The notes under the pieces were generated by a model, which saw only the letters and a program-made list of their open reading frames with translations, was not told the origin of the DNA and did no database searches. Below, piece after piece: positions 1 to 12,700 of a DNA stretch of 64,000 nucleotides (position 1 is the first letter of the stretch; each line of letters begins with the position of its first letter). This DNA is from Coffea arabica (Eukaryota > Streptophyta > Magnoliopsida > Gentianales > Rubiaceae), in NCBI RefSeq assembly GCF_036785885.1, contig NC_092322.1, positions 12,856,466 through 12,920,465 on the forward strand. Direction: 5' to 3'. The position numbers were made by a program, and so were the translations under genes.

Positions 1-90
1 TTTTAAATAATTAGATTTCTCAGGATCTTCAAAATCACCAAACTTCTGTTTGTATTAGCACTAAGAAGTTGAAACTGTCAGATAATGGTC

Positions 91-110
91 AGAGAGAGAG
101 AGAGAGAGAG
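91..110. repeat. (AG)10 microsatellite
   Basis: Ten AG units, just beyond the fourth shikimate kinase exon in the following intron. Confidence 0.9.
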
Positions 111-130
111 GAAATGTTCTTGAGACAAAC

Positions 131-2778
131 CAGTCAAAAAATGAATAGCCAAGAGTTTCGGACAAAATCCTGCCAACAGTAGTTTTTCCAGAACCCATCA
201 TTCCTGCAGTAGAAATTCCATGTAGTCATTGGCATACTCTTCTATGGTTAAGGAGTAAATGGACTCGAGGGTACTATCATTCCTGCACTCTTCAAAATTA
301 TAAGCCTAGCTTAGCTTCATTCTGGTATTATCACTATAACTTCTGCATAGTCTGCCATTCTGTTGGATACTTTTACCTGCTGTTAAAATCAAGCCCATCC
401 TTACTAGAGAACATATAGATGACCTGTACATCCATCATTTCAGTTTTCTTTTACAGTTCTTCACCCAATAATAAAACAGTACAGATGAAAAAAATTTAGT
501 AGCATTAGGTTCGTCATTGCTTTCAACTCAAAAGATAGACAAGTGTGACCAAACAGTGCTTGTAGGTCTGAAAATCACATGCTTCATTGTCATAAGGCAG
601 CAGGATCGTGAATGAGGCAGGCAGCCACCAGTGCCATCTTCCTCAGAAGAACCCACAAATAAGCGGATGAAAAGGAACCACTGGGGTTGGCCCAGTGGCC
701 AGGGCCCTCCCTGCTGCCAGGTCCAGGGTTTCAACCCTGGGCCTCGCAGTTGTGGGCTGTGGAGAGGCAAAAAAAAAAAGAAAGAAAGAAAGGCAGATGA
801 CAAGGAATAAATTAAGGCATGCGAAATTTGAAGCTTTCGTAGTGACACATTACACAAATATCATGCACACATTATAAATATCAGCAAAGCTTGAGAAAAC
901 ACGGTCCAAGTTATTAAATATAGTATAATCAGATCCAGAGCTGATTACTGTTACCCTGATGTGTAAAAGCTTTATCCCAGTCCTTATGGAAGCTTATGAC
1001 CAAAATGTTTAAAAGCCACTTAAGTATCAGATCTGAGTTTGTTTTCTATCTTTTAGCAGTGTCAGGTTGGTAATCACGATCATCCAATTATAAAGCTTAT
1101 TCAGGTTTCCACAATACCCAGCAGCTGATTGAATATAGTGTGTTCAGAAGCTTGTATTACTTTGTAAAATGGTCAGACAAGTCTAAGGCATCCAATAGAA
1201 GTGCAAGACAGTAGGTAAGTAGCAGTTCCTTTCTTCTTCCTTTGTCCCCTTTCAACACAGATTTTCTGGAATCTTTAGAATTTTATTTGCAGCATAACAA
1301 AATATGTTCCAGTAAGAATCTCTGATTAGAAACTTTTCCATTGCTATTTAACAATAACTTTGATAGCAGAAACTAACTATAAGAGACAGAATTGACTAAT
1401 TTACCAATACTATATCATATAATAATCCCTGGATAAAACTGGGAACCATAAAATACAAAAAAGGAACTGACCAACAAGATATATACAGCGTCCATCTAGA
1501 TATGGTTCAATGTCTTCTGACTTCTTCTGCAAATAGAATAACAATACAAATAATGAAGTTAAAATTCTTCTAAAATGAGAATTCAGAATATTTGAAGCAT
1601 CCCATGAGATCATTTAGAAGTATGCAATAGTGAATCATCAGGAGAATGTAACTTCCTAACTAGAGAATAATGTTGTCGAAAAAGGAAAAGTCAAAAAAAA
1701 AAAATTTACCTTTAAGATCACAGCTTCATCAGAGGATGTTGGAACACTTCCAGATTCTAGCACCGAAGCTACCACAAAATTTAACAGAACAAATCAATAA
1801 CTGTAAATCTAGGGTTGCCATTATCCACTTATGCATATTCTCCCTTCTTTTCCAGCATCAGGGAGGTTATAGCATCACAGGGAGCATTAAAGTTTATTAA
1901 GGAACTCGAGGCAATGCCAGAGAAAACATATCCTCAAGGTTTAGGCATAAATAATTTTTGAAAGCAAGAACTACCATTGCCCATGATCGAGAAATAAGGG
2001 GCAAAGTGAATCTCAATGGTCCGTGTTCTCAAGAAATTTGAATATCAACAGAGGATAAGAGTTCAAGGGTAGCCTCACCATTTCATCATGTGGAAACCAG
2101 ACCTTGAAAAAGGATGTTGATGGGCGCATAAATTGTCAAATATATGTTAAGGGTCCAAAGGATGACACTGAGCGGCTGAATTTATCTCTCACTCCCTCTT
2201 GCTTTACACACTTCCCACCTTGTTTTAAAACATATAAAACCTGGTCCTCTAATGTAGTACCCAACAAATTTAATACATAGTCAAACTATCTGAAATTTAC
2301 CTAATTTAGTGATATCCAATAGTATATTCAAAAGATTTTTTCTACCATGTTCATCAGAAAACTATGTCTAGGCTAAAAATTCATTAACTTCAGTAATACA
2401 AACATCCTGACTTCTTTCAACTGCACAGCACAATATACTACAGAAACAACTTCTGATTAGTATTTGCTTACTAAAATCAACATTACTCTTAAATGGAGCT
2501 GCATTTCATCATTATAAAATAAAAAATCAATTAAAGCTACATCAATCCAGACTACCTGAAACATTCTGCGAAGAACATGAAACTTTCAACACCACTGATC
2601 TCTGCCCAATTACGCCTTTTCCAAATCCCAGATGACAAGAAGCAAGAGTTTGATGATGCCTCTGATCGTTTCCATTAAATCTTTTCGTATAACGCAATGA
2701 ACTACTCGGTCTCCTCATAATATTTTCAGAGCTATTCAACGTTGACCATTGCAAACTCTGTACAACTTTTGCCTCCAT
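131..2778 (-). CDS. SK: Shikimate kinase, chloroplastic, 5' part (first four exons)
   Basis: Shikimate kinase phosphorylates shikimate to shikimate 3-phosphate with ATP in the plastid, on the route to chorismate and the aromatic amino acids. Exons read on the minus strand are 2556-2778, 1710-1768, 1472-1526 and 131-203. All junctions are GT-AG and in phase, giving about 136 codons. Residues 1-70 are rich in Ser, Arg and Asn and poor in acidic residues, as in a transit peptide; they begin MEAKVVQSLQ, close to the tomato enzyme as I recall it. Residues 104-113 read YLDGRCIYLV and lead into the P-loop GMMGSGKT (113-120), which is split by the third intron. Exon 4 ends inside the codon after SFFD. 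The shikimate-binding and lid regions must lie left of base 1, so the gene is cut by the window and is not shown to be broken. The third intron (204-1471) carries a SINE. The start is the first ATG in frame. Confidence 0.93.
678..792 (+). mobile_element. tRNA-derived SINE in a shikimate kinase intron
   Basis: A box A-like stretch (TTGGCCCAGTGGCCAGG) is followed about 35 bases later by a box B-like GGGTTTCAACCC. The element ends in an A-rich (AAAG)n tail. It is flanked by GCGGATGAAAAGGAA (663-677) and GCAGATGACAAGGAA (793-807), a 15-bp target duplication with two mismatches. It lies antisense to the host gene. This is a retroposon and not a working tRNA, because no acceptor stem can be closed. 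Confidence 0.8.
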
Positions 2779-3480
2779 GGAAATCCCACTTAAGAATCTT
2801 TTCTATTTTGGCTTTACACTAGTCCTACCATTCAACAAAATCAAGAAAAATTCATTTGGTTCAAAGCATCTAAACGACCAGATTATGTGCACTATAAAAC
2901 AAACAGCCCCAATTCAAGCATTTTAGATACAAAACCTGACGTGGGATGTTGCAAGAAAGGAAGAAGAAGAGTCGTTGCTGATGGGATTACCTGAAAATCA
3001 AAGAAGAAGAGTAGACCGGGAGTATTAGGTGAGTTTTTGTGCTATTTTCTTGGTGATGGTGGTTGGTGGTGGTTCTTCTTCGCTATGGAGTTACTAAAAA
3101 GCTCTGTAGATGAGAATGTGGGGCGCCTCCGGGGTAGGTGTGAGAATGTGAGTGGGAAAATCAAAAATTGAAAGGCAAAAGAAAGATTTTTCAGACTGTT
3201 TTATAGGTGGCCGAAAATTTGCACGTGGTTGGGAGAATTTCTTTTTTCAAGTTCATTAACGGAAACAAAGAGAAAATTGTGGTACCTAACTCCAATTTTG
3301 TTCGGTTTTCCATGGCAAAATCTTACACCTAAATAACTCTAAAGCCTAGAGCGAAACAAGGAGCATGAACAAAGTTGGTAACTTAGGCAATTGTACCATG
3401 TTAGGATAAAAGTTGAGACGAACATTCTATGTCATGTCTTGGAAGATAACTTCGAAGCAGCTATATTAGGATGAAACTTT
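2779..3480. other. Shikimate kinase leader and promoter region
   Basis: This holds the 5' leader and proximal promoter of the minus-strand shikimate kinase. A minus-strand CAG/GT step near 2955 could be the donor of a leader intron, but I cannot place the transcription start. There is no other supported gene. Confidence 0.45.
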
Positions 3481-3656
3481 TGATTTTTCTTCGTAAGAAG
3501 TGAATATGTCGCTAATTTTCATGTAATATAATACGATGATTTGATAGAAATATTTTACTTTATATATAACGAGATTGTCTCATTGTAATTACATCAATTG
3601 AAATTTTATAATCTGTTTCGTATACGAGTGTACGTGTCACCGTCTTAATTTTATAA

Positions 3657-4818
3657 CACAACTTTGTGATTGTGCTTATTTCATAGCATCCAATATCTAA
3701 AAAGACACCATTTACGCAATTATTGTCGGTTTTAAATTTATTGTCATCTCCAGATGGCTTCAAAAGAAACGAATACGTTGTACGCGATAAAAATTTCAAG
3801 TCTGCAAAACGACAAGAAAACACACGACAAATATATACTATATAAATTTAGAAAAATATGTGAGTACAATCTCTGGGGTTTTCTCGATCTTGTGGAGAGT
3901 TTCCCTCGATTCTTCTCCTCGAACACCAATCCAAGGGCTTCGCAGCTTGTTCTTGGATCAACCACCGACTCCTTCAAATCTTGATATGGAAGATTTGAAG
4001 GATTTGAAAATACTTGAAAGCTCAAGTCTTGATATGCGGAAGACTTGAGGAGCTTTGAGACCCAGACCTTCGTAGCTTGAAGCTTCAATACTTGAGTGTA
4101 TGAGATGCTTTCTTGATATCTCTGTGTCTGTGTGTGTGTGTGTTTGATTTGGTTGAGAGACATCTATTTATAGCTGTGACAAGAGGTAGAGGTTGAAGAC
4201 TTGTGTACCACTTCACTTGCCTTGCAAGACGTGCAGTCATATTAGGACTGTGCTAGTCAAATATTATCTCTTCATTTCATATTTATTAATAAGGAGATAA
4301 ATAATTCATCGATTGGCCAAACTCGTAGGGACACGTGACGTGGCGCCGTTTGATTGGCCAAGCTATCGCAGTATATAAGAGATATACTTGGATTAAATGA
4401 CTCTAAATATTATCTCTTTAATAAGAAATAAATATTTAGATATTTATCCAATAAACATGTGACATGATATGATTTGGTTGGTGGAGATACCCCTGCAATT
4501 TGAACTGATATGGAACACCTCACCTTGACACGTGGCAAAATATAATTGGTCATTTAATAACCAATTTTTCCAAGTGTACATGCCATATGGCAATATCCGA
4601 TTGGACAAAAATATTTTATAGACCAATGGTAATTTAATTAAAATTTCATTGTCTACATACGTCATCAAAAATAAATACACAACTTTGTGAGTGTGCTTGT
4701 ATCATAGCATCCAATATCTAAAAAGACACCATTTACGCAATTATTGTCGGTTTTAAATTTATTGTCATCTCCAGATGACTTCAAAAGAAACGAACACGTC
4801 ATCAAAAATAAATACACA
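3657..4818. repeat. Tandem duplication of a unit of about 140 bp, first copy split by a solo LTR
   Basis: Unit 1 runs from about 3657 to 3778 and resumes at 4663 after the LTR. Unit 2 is about 4677-4818. Over roughly 120 bases they differ at only a handful of positions, both containing TAGCATCCAATATC and ACACCATTTACGCAATTATT. With the LTR and one duplicated target removed, unit 1 continues into CATCAAAAATAAATACAC just as unit 2 does, so unit 2 records the empty site. Confidence 0.85.
3779..4657 (-). mobile_element. Solo LTR, Ty1-copia-like
   Basis: The 879-bp block starts TGTA and ends TACA, the usual inverted LTR ends. It is bordered on both sides by the same five bases, TACGT (3774-3778 and 4658-4662). 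No internal retrotransposon coding sequence or second LTR is present, so it is a solo LTR left by recombination. On the minus strand a TATAAATAG box lies at about 4164-4172, some 490 bases from the U3 end. A weaker plus-strand TATATAAG near 4372 leaves the orientation slightly uncertain. G-box/ABRE-like ACACGTGACGTGGC (4331-4344) and ACACGTGGC (about 4528-4536) lie in the presumed U3. Confidence 0.85.
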
Positions 4819-4839
4819 AGTAACCTATTTTTGTAACAC

Positions 4840-5553
4840 AACTATGTTAAACTGAAAATTATAAATTATATTGTCTATTCAAGAATGGCTTCATAAGAAT
4901 TGAATATATATGATCACCTATTTTTACAACATAATTATAGTCTAAAAGTTAACCATACGACTATATCAATTTAAAAAGTTATAGTTCGTTATCATGGTAA
5001 GAAAACTCAAACTTTAAAAGGGAGTTGAGAGTTCTTTCTAGTTGAAACATTGCAATCATATTATATATTTTTGACATTTTAGATGTTTACACTTTTCTTT
5101 TCTTTTTTTCAAAGAATTCTAGAAATTACATTGTAATACTTGATAATAATGTGCAAAAAGTCTTTTCAACCTACATAAATTAGTGTAAACAGTTAAACAA
5201 AAATTCCTTTTCAGAAGGGCTAGATTCATAGATAATAAGTCATACGAAATCTTTAGTTCTTCACATATCTGGACTTTCACGATACTGCCATCTGCTTGTG
5301 AATTTTTCAACAGCCATCATTAGCTTATGAGAAGAGTCACATGAATGTTTACTTAATCCATCAATAAATTTCTTAATTTCTCTATTTTTTTTCTAACTCT
5401 TGTATCTTAATTTCTCTTTTTTTTTTTTTTTTTTTTATTCTCCATTCCATCACGTGTGGCTGTCCCATTAATTGCTCAATAGTCAATGAAAATTTGTCAA
5501 CTAGACAACTAAGAGTCTGGATAGCAAAATAATGCCAAATTAAAGTTTCATTT
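4840..5553. other. AT-rich intergenic DNA
   Basis: There is a degenerate further copy of the flanking tandem unit around 4885-4915 (ATGGCTTCATAAGAA followed by GAATAT), then a T-rich run near 5418-5437. I see no gene here. Confidence 0.5.
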
Positions 5554-5561
5554 ATTGTAAC

Positions 5562-5995
5562 TACGGGTGCAAATGAGTCAAACCAAATCGAGTTTTTACC
5601 TAATCGACTTGAACCTCAATTTAGTTTTATGAAATTCAAACTCCAGTTCGAGCTTGATGAACTCAAAATGTAAGGCTCAAACTCGAACTCGATTCAAATT
5701 CGAGTTGAGTTTGAGCTTAAAAAACTTAAAAATAATTATTTTATTTTAAAAAATAAATAAAATAATAATATTTATTAATAAATAATCAAATATTAGGAAT
5801 ATATATGTAATTTTACTATTAAAATAATATATATTTTCATTTATATATATATAATCGAGTTGTCTCACACGCTAATGAGTTCGAATTTGATTTGATCAGC
5901 TCGAACTTGATGTTGACCGAGCTCAGATTCGAGTTGCTCGTGAGCGACTCGATTCGTTTGCAATTTGTGAGCGGCTCGATTCGCTTGCAACTTTA
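5562..5995. mobile_element. Non-autonomous hAT element (MITE), 434 bp
   Basis: A perfect 8-bp target duplication ATTGTAAC lies at 5554-5561 and 5996-6003, the length made by hAT transposases. The ends are imperfect inverted repeats (TACGGGTGCAAATGAGTC at the left; TAAAGTTGCAAGCGAATC as the complement of the right end). The subterminal parts repeat short TCGAGTT/GCTCGA motifs, and the centre is AT-rich. There is no transposase reading frame. Confidence 0.85.
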
Positions 5996-6003
5996 ATTGT
6001 AAC

Positions 6004-6730
6004 ACACTCTTTGTCTTCGTTCCCATTTTTCTTCCTTCCCTAGCCGCTACTCACCCGTGACTACACTATAATTTTTTTTTTCGCCTCAACCAGCAACTGA
6101 TATTCTCAGTCTCTCCCCATTTGCTCCTCTCCCATGGCACTACAGAGCTTGTGCAGAATCCAAACAGAGAATCCTAGCAACCTTCTCCTTCCAATTTATG
6201 TAGAAATATTATAAAATAATTACAAATGATGAGTTGGCGTATATTTTTGTAAATGAATCAATGAGTCATCGAGTCGGCAAGTTTTAATTGGCTATTGAAC
6301 AACTCATGAGAGAACTCACAAGTTAGTTATTCAATGCTTAAAATTATTTCTATCCTCCTTAAAAATACATTGTTAACAAAAGCATTGCAACTGCAAATGA
6401 CCCTAAGCGGGTGGAAAAAAAAATATAAACTTATTTTAGAAATTAGAAATTGTCAAACTCCATTCCATAGGATGTGAAACTATTTCGTATGTTAGGGTGA
6501 AATTGCCAATTAAATCTCAATATGAGGACCGTAACGCAAAAAGTATAAACTCTAGAGCCCTCTCTTCTTCAAAGGCTCGAGCTCTATTGTCTTCCCCCCT
6601 TCCGACAAAAACCTTTTCTTCCCAGTGTTCCAATCATCATCTCCTGCAATAAATCCTATACACTCCGGCAAACGACGCCGTTTTCAGCTGAAGAGGAAGA
6701 AATCGCTCCATCTCCGTTTGGCTTTCGACA
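6004..6730 (+). promoter_or_regulatory. DRG1 promoter and 5' leader
   Basis: This is intergenic DNA followed by a pyrimidine-rich leader ending at the DRG1 start codon. The element CGACGCCGTTTT at 6673-6684, 46 bases before the ATG, is shared with the leader of the PDCD2-like gene. TSS not determinable from sequence alone. Confidence 0.5.
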
Positions 6731-9700
6731 ATGGCTACTGTTATGCAGAAAATTAAAGACATCGAAGATGAGGTGTTATATATTTTCTCGATTATTTATC
6801 CGATTTTTTTTTTTTGTTTGCGTTTGATTTTTTAAACATATATTTAATTAATATATACAAGTATGCAACAATTTTTGTAATGAAAACAGTGGCATAAATT
6901 ACCTGTTTCTCAGTAGCAGTTGCTTTTGGCTAATCATGCATAGATGGGGGCAGGTAGATTCATAACTAGGTTTTTAGCAAGGAATTAGAGAGTAAAATGA
7001 AATTAGTTTTATTGGGGGAAATTATTGTTGAAAAGGGAGGAAAAGCTGAAGAAATATGAGAAATGCTGATTGTATTGAATATAAAAATATCTAATGGTTA
7101 AAGAAATCTGGGAGGCGCATAATTTGTAGGCTTTGGAATAGTTGTACCTAATTTGGGTGGGTATTTTTCTGTTCAAGTTGGATTCTACTGCTTTAAAAGG
7201 AAGACGAAGGAATCCTTTTAGCTGATATCTGTGTACGGTGATTCTGTGCTGCTTAAATGCATCAGCATAGTGAAGTATGATAACATTTATTTGTAACTGC
7301 ACAAAAGGAGCATGAGTTTTTGGTGATACGCTGCATTTTGGTAAGCGTTACGGAGAAGAGAAAGAACACGAAACCTATGATTTCCCGTTTATCTTTTCTT
7401 GCTTGTAAATTTGGAACTATTTTGAAAATTTTCCCTGGTACATGTTGAAGTATTTGTGGAAAGAGGCAAGCTTGCTTTTCAAGTTTAGATCTTTCTATCA
7501 TATTTTAATAGATGAAACTAGTTTTGAATGTGATAAAGGACTTGCTTGCTTTCTAGTTCCTACGGTCGTTCTCTCTGGTTTTCCTGGTCAAATTTGTTCA
7601 ACCAACTCCACACTCTCCCCCTTGGCCCAAAAAAAGGAAAAAAGGAGAAAAAAAAAAAAAGAAGTAAAGTAGGTGCATTTCTCTTCTTTTCTATGATTTT
7701 CTTGAAAGAAGTACTGTTGTAGCTAATTTTCTGGTTTGCAGGGCATAGAAATGTATATTTCAATTTGAATTTCTGCTGTCCAACTATGGCGAGGCATCAT
7801 TTCAATATTATGTTGAGTTAATGTGGATGCTTGATTGTTTGGTTTTATCTTTAATTGATTTTGCTTCAGTATCTTCCGCACTGCTGCTTGTCGTAGTTTG
7901 ATTATCATGTTCCTAGGGTTTAATTCTATGCCAAGTTAAGAATTTGAAGTTGCTGAACTGTTGTTTCAGATGGCAAGGACCCAAAAGAATAAAGCTACTG
8001 CCCATCACCTTGGATTGCTAAAGGTTCGCCTTGTTCCATTGAGCACTTGTGCTGTTAATTTGCTTTATATTAGATTTCATTTATATCTGTTGGAAAACCA
8101 AAATTATTTTACTTGCATGTCTTTGTTCAGGAGCCAATTGCTTTTCATCTCACACAGAGATTTTTATTTTATTTTATTTTATTTTGTTGGGCTACCGAGA
8201 TTTTATTAGTTCTGGTATCTAGACTAATTCAATTTTTTTGGTCAAGTTTTCTTTTCCTTTTTTATCCACTTGTTGTTTATTCAAATTTGAAAATAGAGCC
8301 TGCAATTCAAGATTTAGGAATCTTTACGTTACCATGTATTAATGATGGGATTTCTTTCAACCTTGGGATTTTATCATTTTTAGCTTTTATTTGGATATGT
8401 TTTCGTACTGGTGGTAATGTGCAATGAGATAGGTGATGCCAGTCTTTGTCATTTTATGTTTTAGACATCTCATTCACCTATTTGCTGCTCAATCATCCAC
8501 TGTCTTTCTTGATGAAATTTTTATGAAGAGAGAAACTGGTCCTTTAAACTGCGCGTAATGTGTGAAACGTTAAGTTTTCTTTGTGGCTTTGTACAGTGAA
8601 ATGTTATTCAGCATATGCACCCTAAAAGGTATTGATGAATTGCAAAACGAACTATTGCACTGCCACCATTCCTCACTGTAGACTTAACATGATCTATGCT
8701 TTTTCTTGATGGATTTCTATTTAGATAATTATAAGGGTGATAATAAGATGTAATTTTGTGGTTACAAATAGTTTGAGTCGCGTGATATGCAAATGTAATC
8801 ATGTATTTACAAATGGTTTGGGTTATCTTAACTGTGAAATGATCATTGATCCATCTGTGATCGCTGTCAAATGGTCATTGCTTTATCTATGATGCGTTAA
8901 GCTGACTGCAGTTTGCTGCTGTGGATATGATAATTTTTAATATCTTGGGATTATGTCTTGATGTGAGATGCACTTACTTTTGACTGTATCGGTGATGTCC
9001 ATCTGTATTTCTGGTACAAAAGTGTTCTGAAAATTTGAACATGTCTAGATTCTATTTCGGTGAATTGTAAGTTTTCGGTTAATTACTGGTTCTCTACTAC
9101 CATCTGTCAGAAAATTATGCATCTTACATTGTCTATTCATTGTAGGCTAAGCTGGCAAAACTTCGGAGGGAGCTACTTACTCCATCATCAAAGGGAGGTG
9201 GTGGTGCAGGAGAGGGTTTTGACGTTACAAAAAGTGGCGATTCTAGAGTTGGTCTAGTTGGTTTCCCGTCTGTTGGGAAATCAACACTTTTAAACAAGTT
9301 AACTGGAACTTTTTCAGAGGCATGTATCCCATGCATGTTAATAGCGTGTAATTTTTTCCTAAAGTTGCATGGAAGCTTTGTATGTTTTAAATGTGTCCTT
9401 TCAGTATTTTAACATGATATGCATTTGTTGCATAAAAACCTTATTCCATATGTTGTTAGAGGTAGTCAGGTAGATGCCTTTGTGGAATTAAATTTAATAG
9501 TTAAGTTCAGATTGTCTAATCCTTCTTGGAAGAAAAAGTGTCCAATTTGACCATATATTATCATATGTGATAATGTTATATCTATTTTGATACTCAAAAT
9601 AAATACACAGTTACCTAGCATAGTCTTCTCAGATTCAACATAGTTAGGGATATCCAAATGTCAACAATTTCATTATTTTGTCACTAAAAGCAAATGTAGG

Positions 9701-12700
9701 TAAAATAAGCCCTAATATATTTTTTTAATGTGAAAGTGGCTGAAATTGGTATTTAAGTCTTGCACAGTTCAGCTGATGTGGAAAGGAAGAATAAGAAAGG
9801 ATTGGATTTCTGACCTGCAACATGGTTGTTATAACACCGGCTGATGTGTGGCAGGCTATTGGTAGATATGGTTCAATAGCTTGACGGTAAATGGATGTCT
9901 TTGTAAGTTAGATGTTCCTATTCTATCTTCGTCCTCTTGTTCTATACCCCTCTAGCTTACGAAAGGAATGCACCTAGTCAACCAGAAACCTACTTCAGTT
10001 CCACTACCTCTTACGAAACTGCACCATTTTCACCTTGATAATTGAAGAAAATCCCACATGGAAGATATTAAGCGAGAGGAAACCAATGCATGTATCAAAC
10101 TTAGACCCTTTTTGTACCAAATGCATGTATAAAAGGGAACTGTAATCCGATTCCACAGAACTAGAGTGAAAACTGCGACACACCATGTGATAATACATGC
10201 GAATAACACAATTGCTTTAATCAGCTGTAACATTGATATCGTTACCTTAACTTGAACCATCTTAGTGTTACTTTTTTCAAATTATGGTTGATCCGTTTGT
10301 TTGATTATTGCTCATTGTCTTGGAGGAACCAAATGGATATCGTTGTTTGTCTGGTGGTAGCTGGTCTTTTGGTGGCTTGATTTATTCTTGAAGTTACTTT
10401 TGTTTTCCCCTTTTGTTTTTGGTTGATTTTTTTGGAGTTACAAACTGGGAAAGTTTGGCTAAGTGATGGTCGTGACTTGTGATGATTGATTGACTATAGG
10501 GATACGTATTAGTGTGGGGTTGGCATTGTAGAATATTAAGAAGGGGCTTGAAACTTAAGGTTGGACCTTTTTTTGGGGGGGGGGGGGGTGGTTGGTGCGG
10601 AGAAGGGGAGAAAAAGAGCAACCAATGTTCTTGTTTGGTTGACTTGGCCAGGAGAGTTTGTACTATCCTGTAGGGAGGTACAGCATGTCTCTCTTTCATA
10701 TGCCTTTATCTCACGGAAGTCTCTGTAATATACAAGATTTCATCCTAAATCATACTAGTTAGATTAACTTTCCTCCCAGTTTAATTCTAGCATTTCTTTG
10801 GTTTCTTTGTAGTTCTTTAAAAAGGTTTTAGAGGCCCTTGATGCCACGAAATAAGCAAGGTTCCAACGTTTTATCTTTTTTATTTATTATGAAATTTCTT
10901 CCCTTCTTTGGCTAACAGGTTGCTTCATATGAATTTACCACATTAACCTGCATTCCAGGAGTGATAACATATCGGGGAGCTAAGATTCAGGTATATACAT
11001 ATATATTTTGTTGTACTTTTTAACTTTTAGTTTGCGAGGATATCAGTTATAATCTGATATTCTGATTCCTGAATGGTTGCCTTTTTAACACGTGCTATTA
11101 GGATTTGGTATTGGTTCAGTTGTTGTATAAATTAGCCAAGTCATACTTGCATCACTACCAAGATATATATTGATGTACATTTATATTTTTCCTATATCTG
11201 GTAGTGGATTGCACATAATAATTAGGATATGGCAGTTCTTACATATTTACTTCTATGCTTTTATATTTGTGCATAATATGCTTAGCGATGGTGCTGGATG
11301 TCATGAAGGATAAATTATATGAATCTCTCATCATTCCTTTCTTTGAGAAGTTGCCTCTGATTTTCAATATGCATGCTTTGTTTGGCAGTTGTTAGATCTC
11401 CCTGGCATTATTGAGGGTGCCAAAGACGGAAAGGGTAGAGGAAGACAGGTACTCTATGAAGTTTTGTGTAATTTATATTTTTTTTTGCATCTTTCCTGCT
11501 CCTTTTCCTGCATATCATGTGTAGAGTCACTGCTGCATTTGCCTACTGCCAATACTTTAGTTAATTTTTTGAAGATGCAAATTGGCTTTCGTGAGTCTTG
11601 GACTCTAGTTCCCATCCCAATGTATTCTGTTTCTACATCGTTTAGATGTTGGGGAAAAAAAGCTTTATTTTGCCAGGACTGTCAATTGTAGTGTTAAATG
11701 TTTCTTGTGGAAGTCCCATCCATGGTCCATTTGCGTTAGAGATTCTCAAATGTCTTTTTGCTTTTTTTTTTGGGGCATAATTTTAAAGAAAGCACTGTCT
11801 TCAGATTTCTTGCCTAACCACGAGATCACGTGCCAAGTCTTTTCAAGAGGTCACAGTCATTGGTGGAATTTCTTTTCTTGGCTCTTACTGAACCTTTTGT
11901 TCATAGACTGGTGCCAGTAAAGGAACTTAAAGTACTTATCAAAACTGATAGATTAGGTACCATCTGGTCTTCCTTCACACCATGTATCATGTAAATATAA
12001 ATCGCAAGATTTGTTTCCTTTAGTTTTTAATCGTATTTTTGAAGCTATATATCTTTGTGGTATCATTGACTTTTGTCTGCATGACCAGATGATGTTGTTT
12101 TTCTTTTTAACTTTTGGACTATTTTTTGCTTTTCAGCTATACTTAATCATTGTGCCTGAGCTTGCAATAATCAATGCATCAGATAAACTTTATATGCCTG
12201 TCCTTGTGATAAATTTATGATTTGTTCTTTAAACAGGTCATCAGTACCGCAAGAACGTGCAATTGTATTCTGATCGTTCTGGATGCAATTAAGCCAATCA
12301 CTCACAAACGTCTGATTGAGAAAGAGCTTGAGGGATTTGGAATCAGGTCAGAAAACTATTGATGCAGGGAGTACATATTCTTGAATCATCTAGCACCATG
12401 GCCTGATTGTGATCTATCAGTTATTGTGCCTGTCTTATTTATTTGTTTCAGAATGAATGATGCCATTTTAACCACCAGAGTTCATGATTGGTAAAAAGCA
12501 TTTGTGTTCTGTATTTATCTCTATCCTCTTGAGAACTTTCCATGTGTACAACATCCATTTTCTCTTACGCTTGACTGGAGTGTCTTCCACTCCTCTCTAG
12601 GCTGTGAATTTTCTCAGTTTCTTTAATTTGATGTTTGTTGGTACATCTTTCTGTGATTACAGATTGAACAAGGAACCACCCAATCTGACATTTAGAAGGA

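Noticed and set aside
3084..3170. Small plus-strand ORF in the shikimate kinase leader region
   Set aside because: It is 28 codons with no similarity and lies on the strand opposite to the only gene there.
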